This document shows positions 1-6,420 of a stretch of DNA of 14,116 nucleotides, one piece after another. Origin of the DNA: Pirellulales bacterium (lineage in GTDB: Bacteria; Planctomycetota; Planctomycetia; Pirellulales; Thermoguttaceae); contig JAUWHT010000147.1 in NCBI GenBank assembly GCA_030605745.1, forward strand, positions 1-14,116, written 5' to 3'. Below the pieces are notes generated by a model. The model saw only the letters and a program-made list of their open reading frames with translations, had not been told where the DNA came from and ran no database searches. The first letter of the stretch is position 1. Each line of letters begins with the position of its first letter. A program made the translations under genes and the position numbers.

Positions 1-130
1 TAGTAAGCTGCATGGGTCGGCCTCCTTGCCTGCGGGAATGTTTTGTGACGGTTGAATCACATGCTATCCCAAATTGGCCTGGAGGCCGATACCATTTCAG
101 CTACATTTCGAGCCCGAAAATGTGCAAAAC

Positions 131-157
131 TTGAACTAAGAACACCGGAACTATAAT
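131..157 (+). promoter_or_regulatory. possible sigma-70-type promoter upstream of mutL
   Basis: TTGAAC at 131-136 and a perfect TATAAT at 152-157 are separated by 15 nt, which is shorter than the usual 16-18. It lies 133 nt upstream of the mutL start, and the leader it would produce contains the REP doublet and the small heptamer array. The -10 match is strong, while the -35 and spacing are weak, so this is a candidate only. The rest of 1-188 holds no convincing gene. Confidence 0.3.
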
Positions 158-188
158 CTACGTGCCATTCTGCGGCAAGCATACTACT

Positions 189-272
189 GTTTAGCCGCCG
201 GGCTTGCCCGGCGTGTTGGTGGGTGTCAATATGCTCGAACGCAAACGCGCCGGGCAAGCCCGGCGGCTAAAC
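189..272. repeat. REPIN-like inverted doublet upstream of mutL
   Basis: A perfect 25-nt inverted repeat occupies 189-213 and 248-272, with a 34-nt centre. Each arm is itself a small hairpin: CCGGG and CCCGG around a CTTG (or CAAG) tetraloop, preceded by GTTTAGCCG. Two REP-like hairpins in inverted orientation are the known architecture of REPINs. Related copies occur in this window at 8405-8429 (two mismatches), 9078-9146 and 13967-13991, so this is a dispersed family and not a one-off terminator. It lies in the presumed mutL leader, where it could fold and affect expression, but that is inference. Confidence 0.75.
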
Positions 273-275
273 GAC

Positions 276-289
276 TAACCCCTCGCCCC
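276..289. repeat. two C-rich heptamers abutting the mutL start
   Basis: TAACCCC (276-282) and TCGCCCC (283-289) are followed by one base and then the mutL ATG. They are the reverse complement of heptamers found after the mutL and OmpA-gene stop codons (GGGGTTA, GGGGCGA), so they belong to the same degenerate 7-bp family. No Shine-Dalgarno sequence is present between the array and the start codon. Confidence 0.6.
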
Positions 290-290
290 T

Positions 291-2081
291 ATGTCACGCA
301 TCCACCAGCTCTCACAATCGCTGATCAACAAGATCGCCGCCGGCGAGGTGGTTGAGCGGCCGGCCAGCGTGGTCAAGGAGTTGATGGAGAACGCGGTCGA
401 TGCCTCGGCGACGCGGATCGACGTAACGGTCCGCGGTGGCGGCGTGGAGATGGTTCGTGTGGTCGATAACGGGTGCGGCATCCCGGCCGATCAGCTTCCG
501 CTGGCGGTGGCCAGCCACGCCACCAGCAAGCTGGGCGAGGCCGACGACCTGTTCCGCGTGGGTACGCTGGGTTTTCGGGGCGAGGCGTTGGCCTCGATCG
601 CCGAAATCAGCCGGTTGGTCATCCGCAGTCGCCCGGCCGACAGCCCCGGCGGCGCGGAATTGGAAGTCAGCGGCGGCAAGCCTTCCGAGGTGGTTCCATG
701 CGGCTGCCCGGTGGGCACGTCGGTCGAGGTTCACAATCTGTTTTTTAACATCCCAGTACGGCGGAAGTTCCTCCGTAGCTCTCAGACCGAGTTCGGCCAC
801 GTAAGCGAGGCCTTTACCCGAGTCGCGTTGCCCTCGCCGCAGGCCCATTTCACACTGCGGCACAACGACCGGCAGGTGTTCGAGTTGGCCGCTTCTGACG
901 GCTGGCTCGAGCGGATCGCGCGATTGTCCAGCCGCGAACTGGCCGAGAACCTGATCCGGGTGGAAAGCACCGACCAGGAGGTGCGGCTGGCCGGCTACGT
1001 GGCCAATCCCACGCACAGCCGCAGCAACAACCGGATGCAGTACCTGTTTCTCAACGGGCGTTACATCCGCGATCGGGCGTTGCAGCACGCGCTGGGCGAG
1101 GCCTACCGCGGGCTGCTGATGACCGGCCGCTACCCGATCGCGTTCCTGACACTCGAAATGCCGCCCGAGGCGGTTGACGTGAACGTGCATCCGACGAAGC
1201 TCGAGGTCCGCTTCCAGGATTCCAGCCGGCTTTATAGCCAGTTACTCTCCACGCTCCGCAGCAAGTTCCTCACCACCGACCTGACCGTGCACGTGCAATC
1301 GACCGGCGACCATCTTGATGCGACGGCCGGGCATGACGAGGCCCGGACTGACGAGTTGCGCCAGGAATTGGTCGATTGGGCCAAAGGCAAGGTCGCCTCG
1401 TGGGACACACCGCAGCCGGGCGGTTCGCAGCCGGCGGCTCAGGATGCGTCGGACGTGGGACAATCATCCGGCAACCGGCAACCGCTTCAGCTTACCCGGT
1501 TGGACCGCAGTTCGGTCTCGGCACTGCAAATCCACAACCGCTACCTGGTAACCGAGTCGGAACAGGGCGTGACGATCATCGACCAGCACGCCTTGCACGA
1601 GCGAATCCTCTACGAGCAACTCCGCCAACGGATCGTCTCCGAGGCGGTCGAGACCCAGAGTCTGCTGGTCCCCGAGCCGGTTGATCTGAGTGCCCCCGAG
1701 GCGGCGGCCGCCTTGGAGCATCGCGAGTTGCTCGCGCAGCTTGGGATGAACATCGAGCCGTTCGGCGGCAATACGGTGCTGCTGGCCGGCTACCCGGCGA
1801 TGCTGGCGAACATGAACCCCGTCGAGGTGCTGCACGAGTTGCTCGAACAGCTCCTTTCCGGCGGCAAGCAGCCGGACCGCCGCGACTTGCTGGACGAGCT
1901 GCTGCACACGATTGCCTGCAAGGCGGCGATTAAGGCGGGCGATCGGCTGGCTCCGGAGGAGATTGCCGCGCTGTTGGAGCAGCGTCACCTGGTCGACGAT
2001 CCGCACCACTGTCCCCACGGCCGCCCCGCCGCGCTGGTCTTTACCCGCGAGGAGTTGGATCGGCAGTTTAAGAGGGGTTAG
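291..2081 (+). CDS. mutL: DNA mismatch repair protein MutL (endonuclease-type)
   Basis: MutL couples MutS mismatch recognition to strand incision and removal. The 596-residue protein shows the N-terminal GHKL ATPase motifs in order: the ENAVDA segment with the catalytic Glu near residue 33, the DNGCGI motif, a GFRGEAL lid motif and GTSVEV. Next come the NIPVRRKF region and a transducer domain, a low-complexity linker around residues 340-400, and a C-terminal dimerisation domain. The C-terminal domain keeps the metal-binding endonuclease signature DQHA-x2-E-x4-E at residues 431-442, ACKAA near 542-546 and CPHGRP at 574-579. This is therefore the nicking MutL of bacteria that lack MutH, not the E. 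coli type. The length is normal. The start at 291 gives the family-typical N-terminus (IHQLSQSLINKIAAGEV) but has no Shine-Dalgarno; C-rich heptamers lie directly before it. The stop codon is the first triplet of a heptamer unit. Confidence 0.97.
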   Translation: MSRIHQLSQSLINKIAAGEVVERPASVVKELMENAVDASATRIDVTVRGGGVEMVRVVDNGCGIPADQLPLAVASHATSKLGEADDLFRVGTLGFRGEALASIAEISRLVIRSRPADSPGGAELEVSGGKPSEVVPCGCPVGTSVEVHNLFFNIPVRRKFLRSSQTEFGHVSEAFTRVALPSPQAHFTLRHNDRQVFELAASDGWLERIARLSSRELAENLIRVESTDQEVRLAGYVANPTHSRSNNRMQYLFLNGRYIRDRALQHALGEAYRGLLMTGRYPIAFLTLEMPPEAVDVNVHPTKLEVRFQDSSRLYSQLLSTLRSKFLTTDLTVHVQSTGDHLDATAGHDEARTDELRQELVDWAKGKVASWDTPQPGGSQPAAQDASDVGQSSGNRQPLQLTRLDRSSVSALQIHNRYLVTESEQGVTIIDQHALHERILYEQLRQRIVSEAVETQSLLVPEPVDLSAPEAAAALEHRELLAQLGMNIEPFGGNTVLLAGYPAMLANMNPVEVLHELLEQLLSGGKQPDRRDLLDELLHTIACKAAIKAGDRLAPEEIAALLEQRHLVDDPHHCPHGRPAALVFTREELDRQFKRG

Positions 2082-2120
2082 AGGCGAGGGGCGAGGGATT
2101 AGGGGCGAGGGGATGGGGCG
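2072..2120. repeat. G-rich heptamer array across the mutL stop codon
   Basis: Seven consecutive degenerate 7-bp units follow each other: gaggggt, tagaggc, gaggggc, gagggat, taggggc, gagggga, tggggcg. The mutL stop TAG (2079-2081) is the first triplet of the second unit, so the array overlaps the last two codons. Repeated runs of four G give clear G-quadruplex potential on the coding strand. No U-tract hairpin terminator is seen here. Confidence 0.85.
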
Positions 2121-2129
2121 GGAAACAGC

Positions 2130-2175
2130 GTTTAGCGGCCGCCGGTACGGCGGCCTATTGCCCCTCTGTACGGGG
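2130..2175. repeat. REP-like palindromes in the mutL-aroDE spacer
   Basis: Starting with GTTTAGCGG, an 8-bp palindrome (GGCCGCCG at 2137-2144 pairing with CGGCGGCC at 2148-2155, GTA loop) is followed by a smaller one (CCCC at 2161-2164 and GGGG from 2172). The GTTTAG-plus-GC-hairpin layout matches the left half of the doublet at 189-272, so I read it as a divergent member. It could fold in the mutL transcript, but no T-run follows and I do not call it a terminator. Confidence 0.5.
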
Positions 2176-2209
2176 GTGTCCGCTCTCCAAACATACCGAG
2201 AACTGCCGA

Positions 2210-2237
2210 TTAACAAACGTCCCACAGAAGCTACAAT
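2210..2237 (+). promoter_or_regulatory. candidate promoter for aroDE-aroK
   Basis: TTAACA at 2210-2215 and TACAAT at 2232-2237 are spaced 16 nt, each matching the sigma-70 consensus in five of six positions. It lies about 60 nt upstream of the aroDE start, after the mutL 3' array and palindromes and before the heptamer array that leads into aroDE. It would let the shikimate genes be transcribed independently of mutL. Evidence is sequence only. Confidence 0.45.
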
Positions 2238-2260
2238 AACAAGTGATTTGCAGGACCCAC

Positions 2261-2297
2261 TATCCACTATCCACTATCCACTATCCACTCCCATCCC
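2261..2297. repeat. C-rich heptamer array leading into the aroDE start
   Basis: Four perfect copies of TATCCAC (2261-2288) are followed by the degenerate TCCCATCCC, which runs straight into the ATG at 2298. The array replaces the place where a Shine-Dalgarno would be; none is visible. Exact tandem copies can slip in replication, so copy number may vary between strains. Confidence 0.9.
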
Positions 2298-3785
2298 ATG
2301 ATCTGTGTAAGCATCGGCCGTGGCCGCCATCAACACGTGATTGCCGAACACCGGCACCTGGTCGATCAGGGGGCCAAGCTGGTCGAGTTGCGGTTGGACT
2401 ATATCGACGGCGAAGTGAATCTCAAGCGACTGGTGGCCAATCGGCCTTGCGCGGTGGTGATCTCTTGCCGCCGGGAATGTGACGGGGGGAAATGGACGGG
2501 CAGCGAAGACGGGCGGCTGACGCTGCTGCGCACGGCGATCGCCAAGGGCGTGGAGTACGTCGACCTGGAAGACGACATTGCGGCCGGCATCCCGCGGTTC
2601 GGCACCACCAAGCGGATCATCAGCGCGCACGACTTCCGCAAGACGCCAGACGATCTTCAGGCCGTCCACCGCCGGCTGGCCGGGCTGGACCCCGATATCA
2701 TCAAGATCTGCACCATGGCCAACCATCCACACGACAACTTGCGGATCTTGCAGTTGATGTGCCAGAGCAAGGTGCCGACGATCGGGTTGTGCATGGGCGA
2801 TATCGGCATTCCCACGCGGATCCTTGCCGGGCGCTTCGGGGCCCCGTTCACCTACGCCACCTTCCATCATGAACGCGCCTTGGCGCCCGGCCAGCTCAGC
2901 TTCCACCAGATGACCGAGGCCTACCACTACGACCGGATCAATCCCCGAACGGAAGTCTACGGGGTAATCGCAGACCCGATCGGACACAGCCTCAGCCCGT
3001 TGATCCACAATACGGCCTTTGCACATCTGAATCTGGACAAGGTCTACATTCCCATCCGCGTGTTGCGTGAGGACCTTTCTCGCTTTATCAACGAGGCCCC
3101 GGAGTTGGGCATCAAGGGCCTCAGCGTCACCATCCCGCACAAGGAAGCGGTCCTCGCGAAACTCACCGAGGCCGACGGCGCAGTGCGCGGCATTGGAGCC
3201 GCCAACACGCTAATCTTCGACGGAAAAGCACGGCGGGGATACAACACTGACTATCGCGCAGCCATGAGCAGCCTGGAAGCGGCCATCGGTGCGGAAGAAA
3301 AGGGCGAACGTCCGCTGGATGGAAAAACCGTGCTGGTTCTGGGAGCCGGCGGCGTGGGCAAGGCAATCGCCTACGGGCTGCTGCGCCGCGGGGCCAAGGT
3401 CGTGCTGACCGACGGCGTCCCGCGGCACGCCACCGAACTGGCCGAACGCTTCAACTGCCACTCGGTCCAGTGGTCGGCACGGCACGCCGTCTCCGCCGAT
3501 CTGCTGATCAACTGCACGCCGGTGGGAATGCACCCGAACGTCGATGAGAGTCCTTACGAGCAACACCACTTGCGGCCTTCGATGATCGTTTTCGACGCGG
3601 TCTACAACCCCGAAAACACCCTGCTGATCAAGCACGCCCGCAGCCGAAATTGCACCGTAGTCACCGGCGTCGACATGTTCGTCCGCCAGGCCTGTCTCCA
3701 GTTCAAGCTTTTCACCGGCCAAGAAGGACTGGCCGACCTGATGCGCGACGTGATCAAACGGGCAATCGGGGCAGCGAGGTATTAG
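2298..3785 (+). CDS. aroDE: bifunctional 3-dehydroquinate dehydratase / shikimate dehydrogenase
   Basis: The 495-residue protein fuses two consecutive shikimate-pathway enzymes, which make 3-dehydroshikimate and then shikimate (NADPH-dependent). Residues 1 to about 212 are a type I dehydroquinase barrel with the catalytic His111 (SAHDF) and the Schiff-base Lys136 (IIKICT). Residues about 218-495 are shikimate dehydrogenase, with the shikimate-binding IGHSLSP at 228-234, catalytic Lys282 (TIPHKE) and Asp318 (YNTDYR), the dinucleotide-binding GAGGVGKA at 349-356 and NCTPVGM at 405-411. Both active sites look complete, so this is a working fusion. The same domain order is known from plants and from planctomycetes and some other bacteria. 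The start follows the heptamer array and gives the expected first beta strand (MICVSI). aroK follows, separated by a 174-nt heptamer-bounded insert. The stop codon begins a G-rich heptamer array. Confidence 0.95.
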   Translation: MICVSIGRGRHQHVIAEHRHLVDQGAKLVELRLDYIDGEVNLKRLVANRPCAVVISCRRECDGGKWTGSEDGRLTLLRTAIAKGVEYVDLEDDIAAGIPRFGTTKRIISAHDFRKTPDDLQAVHRRLAGLDPDIIKICTMANHPHDNLRILQLMCQSKVPTIGLCMGDIGIPTRILAGRFGAPFTYATFHHERALAPGQLSFHQMTEAYHYDRINPRTEVYGVIADPIGHSLSPLIHNTAFAHLNLDKVYIPIRVLREDLSRFINEAPELGIKGLSVTIPHKEAVLAKLTEADGAVRGIGAANTLIFDGKARRGYNTDYRAAMSSLEAAIGAEEKGERPLDGKTVLVLGAGGVGKAIAYGLLRRGAKVVLTDGVPRHATELAERFNCHSVQWSARHAVSADLLINCTPVGMHPNVDESPYEQHHLRPSMIVFDAVYNPENTLLIKHARSRNCTVVTGVDMFVRQACLQFKLFTGQEGLADLMRDVIKRAIGAARY

Positions 3786-3811
3786 GGGAAGGGATTGGGG
3801 ATTGGGGATTG
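3783..3811. repeat. G-rich heptamer array starting at the aroDE stop
   Basis: The array begins with the TAG stop codon (3783-3785) and ends in three perfect GGGATTG units at 3791-3811. It is the exact reverse complement, unit for unit, of the array at 3923-3943, so the two form an inverted repeat of 21 nt around a 111-nt core. Its four or five G-runs with loops of at most three bases also give G-quadruplex potential. Confidence 0.9.
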
Positions 3812-3815
3812 GGTT

Positions 3816-3922
3816 ATGGATACAAGGAACTTCCGTGGGTTGATGGTTTGGCAAACGGGTATGGAGTTGGCTGAAGGAGTATATGAACTGTCGCGAAGGT
3901 TTCCCAAGCACGAAGTGTATAG
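3816..3922 (+). pseudogene. 5' fragment of a four-helix-bundle (23S rRNA IVP family) gene
   Basis: Beginning at ATG 3816, about 35 codons encode a peptide with NFRGLMVWQTGMELAEGVYE followed by LSRRFPKHEVYS. This is the hallmark N-terminus of the four-helix-bundle/S23 family (typical pattern: FR-x-L-x-VWQ-x-x-M-x-L, then Y-x-L-[ST]-x-x-FP-x-x-E-x-Y-G). Members are normally about 115-130 residues, so only the first helix and the turn survive; the sequence passes directly into C-rich heptamers where YGLTSQ would be expected. The fragment is flanked on both sides by inverted heptamers and is in frame with aroK, so read-through would yield a fusion joined by a Pro/Ser-rich linker. The original role of this family is uncertain: some members are encoded within 23S rRNA intervening sequences and others are the Avd accessory proteins of diversity-generating retroelements. 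It is probably non-functional here. Confidence 0.75.
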
Positions 3923-3957
3923 CCCCAATCCCCAATCCCCAATCCCCATTCCCCATT
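3923..3957. repeat. C-rich heptamer array leading into the aroK start
   Basis: Three perfect CCCCAAT units (3923-3943) are followed by two CCCCATT units (3944-3957), then CC and the aroK ATG at 3960, so the array nearly supplies the start codon itself. It is inverted relative to 3791-3811. There is no Shine-Dalgarno upstream of aroK. Confidence 0.9.
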
Positions 3958-3959
3958 CC

Positions 3960-4493
3960 ATGAACCTCATCCTCATCGGTTACCGTGCCACCGGCAAAAC
4001 GACGTTGGCGAAGCTGCTGGCCGGGCGGCTTGGCTGGCAGTGGGTCGACGCTGACGTTCAGATTGAGCGTCGGGCGGGCAAGTCGATCGCGCAGATCTTC
4101 GCCGAGGAGGGTGAGCCAGCCTTCCGCGACCTCGAAGCAGAGGTCATCGCCGAGTTGTGCCGTCGCGACAAGCTGGTGCTGGCCGCCGGCGGCGGGGCAC
4201 CCATGCGGGAGGAGAACCGCCAGGCGATGCACAGCAGCGGAAGGGTCATCTGGCTCGAGGCCCAACCCGAGACGATCCTCAGACGGATGTCCGCCGACGC
4301 GACAACCGCCGGCCGCCGGCCCAAGCTGACCGACCAGCCGCCGCTGGACGAAATCATCGAACTGCTCGAACGCCGAGAGCCGATTTATCGAGAGTTGGCC
4401 CACCTGGTAGTCGATACCGAAGGAAAGACCACCGACGAACTGACCGTCGAAATCCTCGATCGGCTCGGTCTGACACCCGCTACCGGAAACTGA
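3960..4493 (+). CDS. aroK: shikimate kinase
   Basis: It phosphorylates shikimate to shikimate 3-phosphate with ATP, the step after the AroDE reactions. The 177-residue protein shows the Walker A motif GYRATGKT at residues 7-14, the shikimate-binding Asp residues in VDADVQIE (30-36), an Arg in FRDLE (R56), the GGGA loop at 77-80, a lid with RRPKL (119-123) and the adenine-side RREPIYRE (138-145). Length is normal. I chose ATG 3960 because MNLILIGYRATGKT is the family's usual beginning. An open frame continues upstream to 3816 and 3795 through the heptamers and the four-helix-bundle fragment, so a longer N-terminally extended product is formally possible. The next gene starts 3 nt after the stop, which suggests translational coupling. 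Confidence 0.93.
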   Translation: MNLILIGYRATGKTTLAKLLAGRLGWQWVDADVQIERRAGKSIAQIFAEEGEPAFRDLEAEVIAELCRRDKLVLAAGGGAPMREENRQAMHSSGRVIWLEAQPETILRRMSADATTAGRRPKLTDQPPLDEIIELLERREPIYRELAHLVVDTEGKTTDELTVEILDRLGLTPATGN

Positions 4494-4496
4494 AGC

Positions 4497-5756
4497 GTGA
4501 ACTTGATCCTGGCCATCCCGATGGAAGTCCGGTTGGCGGCGTTGTTCATGCTAGGGGTGTGCGTCGGCAGCCTGGCAAACCTCGGCGCTTACCGGCTGGC
4601 CTGGCATCCCCGCCCGATCAGCCCCTGGTCCGGGCCGCATCCAAATGCCCCGCCCCGCCGCTGGGTTGACCACCTGCCGATCGTCGGCTGGTTGTGGCTG
4701 CGTCGGGAAGCGGGCCTGCACGGCAGGGGTTTCTGGATCCGCCCCCTACTGGTGGAGTTGCTCAGCGGCGTTGCTTTTGCCGCGCTGTACTGGTGGGAGA
4801 TAAGCGAACTCGGGCTGTTGCCGCCAGGCATCCCGCGGCCGGTACCTCCCAGTTGGATCGGCGTGTTGCACATGCAATGTGCCGCCCACCTGTTGCTGAT
4901 CTCCCTGATGTTCGTCGCTTCGCTGATCGACATCGATGAGAAGATCATCCCCGACAGCATCACCGTGCCCGGCACACTGCTGGGGCTGCTACTGGCCGCC
5001 GCCTGTCCCCGGTCGCTGTTACCCAACGTGGTCCAGCTTGCCGACGGCCGACTGGTGCTGGATTTCCTGCGGTTGACTTCGCCCGGCCCGTGGCCGCGGT
5101 GCCTGGCCGGCTTCCCGCACATCGTCTCGATATTGACGGGATTGGGCTGTTGGTGGTTGTGGTGCGCGGCGCTGTTACCCCGCTCGTGGTACTCGCGTCG
5201 CGGCTGGCGCAGGGCGTTTCAGCTCGCTGTTGCCCGACTCCTTCGCGAGCAGGCTGCGTACCGGATCCTTGTGCTGGGCCTGCTCGGTTCGGCGGCAATT
5301 GCCGGCGTATGGTTCGCCGGCGGACGGAGTTGGAGCGGGCTGTTGAGCGCGCTGGTCGGCATGGCCGCCGGCGGCGGAATCATCTGGCTCGTGCGGATCA
5401 TCGGCACCACCACCTTGAAACGCGAGGCAATGGGGTTCGGCGACGTGACCTTGATGACCATGATCGGCACCTTCCTCGGCTGGCAGACCTGTCTGATCAT
5501 CTTCTTTCTCGCGCCGTTTGCCGGGCTTATTGTGGGGCTGTTCCAGGTGATCCTGTTTCGCCGCAGCGAAATCTTCTACGGCCCGTTCCTCTGCCTGGCC
5601 GCCGCAGCGGTGATCGTCCGCTGGGCCTCAGTCTGGAATTGGGCCTGGGCAGCCTTCGCCATCGGCTGGCTTGTGCCCTTGGTAATGTTCTTCTGCATGG
5701 CCCTGCTGGCAGTCCTGCTTGGCCTCTGGCAGTTGATCCGCGGCGCGTTCCGGTAA
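4497..5756 (+). CDS. A24-family prepilin peptidase-like membrane protease
   Basis: This is a polytopic aspartic protease of the type that cleaves type IV prepilin-like leader peptides in the inner membrane. Both catalytic signatures are present: LIDIDEKIIPD with Asp145, and GFGD with Asp316 followed by a GTFLGW helix; YGPFL at 361-365 matches the family's FGPFL. The N-terminal part (about 20-92) follows the usual domain (GSLANLGAYRL, then DHLPIVGWLWLRR and PLLVELLSG), but the four cysteines that normally bind zinc are absent. At 419 residues it is much longer than the usual 250-290; the extra ~130 residues lie between the two active-site motifs. The GTG at 4497, 3 nt after aroK, is chosen; ATG 4521 is an alternative. 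No pilin or secretion genes are adjacent, so the substrate is unknown. The last 129 nt overlap a convergent gene. Confidence 0.85.
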   Translation: MNLILAIPMEVRLAALFMLGVCVGSLANLGAYRLAWHPRPISPWSGPHPNAPPRRWVDHLPIVGWLWLRREAGLHGRGFWIRPLLVELLSGVAFAALYWWEISELGLLPPGIPRPVPPSWIGVLHMQCAAHLLLISLMFVASLIDIDEKIIPDSITVPGTLLGLLLAAACPRSLLPNVVQLADGRLVLDFLRLTSPGPWPRCLAGFPHIVSILTGLGCWWLWCAALLPRSWYSRRGWRRAFQLAVARLLREQAAYRILVLGLLGSAAIAGVWFAGGRSWSGLLSALVGMAAGGGIIWLVRIIGTTTLKREAMGFGDVTLMTMIGTFLGWQTCLIIFFLAPFAGLIVGLFQVILFRRSEIFYGPFLCLAAAAVIVRWASVWNWAWAAFAIGWLVPLVMFFCMALLAVLLGLWQLIRGAFR

Positions 5757-6236
5757 TCGTGGGTACTCGCCGTAGAACCGTTTGATGTAGTGCCGGTGCC
5801 AACGCGACCGGCAGTGCTGCTGCCAGCCCCAGCGGGACATCAGCTTCGTGGAAATCCGCCAGTTGCCCACGTCGCACAACAGGGCGTCGGACCGCTTCAG
5901 CCGGGCAATCTCGTCCAACACGGCCAGCGCGCGGGTGAGTGTGCCCATCCGCGTATGCCGGGCAGAAACGACGTACCGAAGCGCCAGGAAGTTCCTGAAC
6001 CGCCGCGGCTGGTTATAGTACAGCAGCAGCCGATCGCCCGAGCGATGACGATGATACCAACCCCCAAACAGTAGTATTTCCGGTGCGGAGATAATTTTGG
6101 GAAACGGGCGGAGCACAAGCCGGCGGAACCGGCCGTCGGCGACCTCGATCACGCCATACGCCCGCCGCCGCAGTATCTCGGCCCCGTCGGTCAGGTCGGT
6201 TACGGTCTCGAACAGCGGCACAGGGGGAATCTCCAT
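5628..6236 (-). CDS. conserved protein of unknown function (planctomycete-type), C-terminal overlap
   Basis: I do not assign a function. The protein has 202 residues from ATG 6236; an upstream in-frame ATG at 6284 adds 16 residues that look unlike the rest. Visible features are a soluble alpha/beta body with RRLVLRPFPK, a segment of alternating polar and aromatic residues (GGWYHRHRSGDRLLLYYNQP) and a C-terminal block LLCDVGNWRIS...RWGWQQHC...HYIKRFYGEYP. From memory this block recurs in unannotated planctomycete proteins. A GNAT-like or other small-molecule-binding fold is possible but not shown. The conserved part ends at about 5757, exactly where the convergent protease gene stops; the remaining 42 residues are antisense to that gene and are polar and low in structure. 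The original stop was probably lost. No Shine-Dalgarno is visible. Confidence 0.65.
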   Translation of the reverse strand: MEIPPVPLFETVTDLTDGAEILRRRAYGVIEVADGRFRRLVLRPFPKIISAPEILLFGGWYHRHRSGDRLLLYYNQPRRFRNFLALRYVVSARHTRMGTLTRALAVLDEIARLKRSDALLCDVGNWRISTKLMSRWGWQQHCRSRWHRHYIKRFYGEYPRLPERAADQLPEAKQDCQQGHAEEHYQGHKPADGEGCPGPIPD

Positions 6237-6277
6237 TGGGGGCCAACAAAAATGTAGGTCACCGTTATGAATTGGCC

Positions 6278-6306
6278 TTGCCACCCCCCAGGGGTTCCGC
6301 TAATAT
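6278..6306 (+). promoter_or_regulatory. candidate promoter of the OmpA-family lipoprotein gene
   Basis: TTGCCA (6278-6283) and TAATAT (6301-6306) are separated by exactly 17 nt. The pair lies in the divergent spacer between the reverse-strand gene (start 6236) and the lipoprotein gene (start 6421), giving a leader of roughly 110 nt. The -35 matches five of six consensus bases and the -10 four of six. Confidence 0.45.
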
Positions 6307-6405
6307 CCGGCCCACTTGTCGTGGTAGGTCCTGCGCAGAAACCCCCTTTTGGAGGGAGCGCGGGGCCGGCGCGATCCTTCCGTGTCTTTTCGTTGTTGGT
6401 CTGCT

Positions 6406-6411
6406 GGGGAG
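6406..6411 (+). promoter_or_regulatory. ribosome binding site deciding the lipoprotein start
   Basis: GGGGAG ends 9 nt before ATG 6421. It supports this start over the upstream in-frame ATG 6349, as does the signal peptide that begins at 6421. Confidence 0.6.
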
Positions 6412-6420
6412 AAAACTGCC

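Noticed and set aside
57..257. 66-residue open frame on the minus strand upstream of mutL
   Set aside because: Part of it is read from the REP doublet, with no ribosome site and no family resemblance.
312..1190. 292-residue open frame on the minus strand
   Set aside because: It is antisense to the conserved ATPase region of mutL, has no recognisable motif, and is Gln/Val/His-rich as expected for a shadow in GC-rich DNA.
2072..3957. Repeat arrays considered as CRISPR
   Set aside because: The units are 7 bp in direct tandem without spacers and no cas gene is near.
3210..4403. 397-residue open frame on the minus strand
   Set aside because: It spans the antisense of aroDE, the heptamer insert and aroK, all of which are clearly coding on the plus strand.
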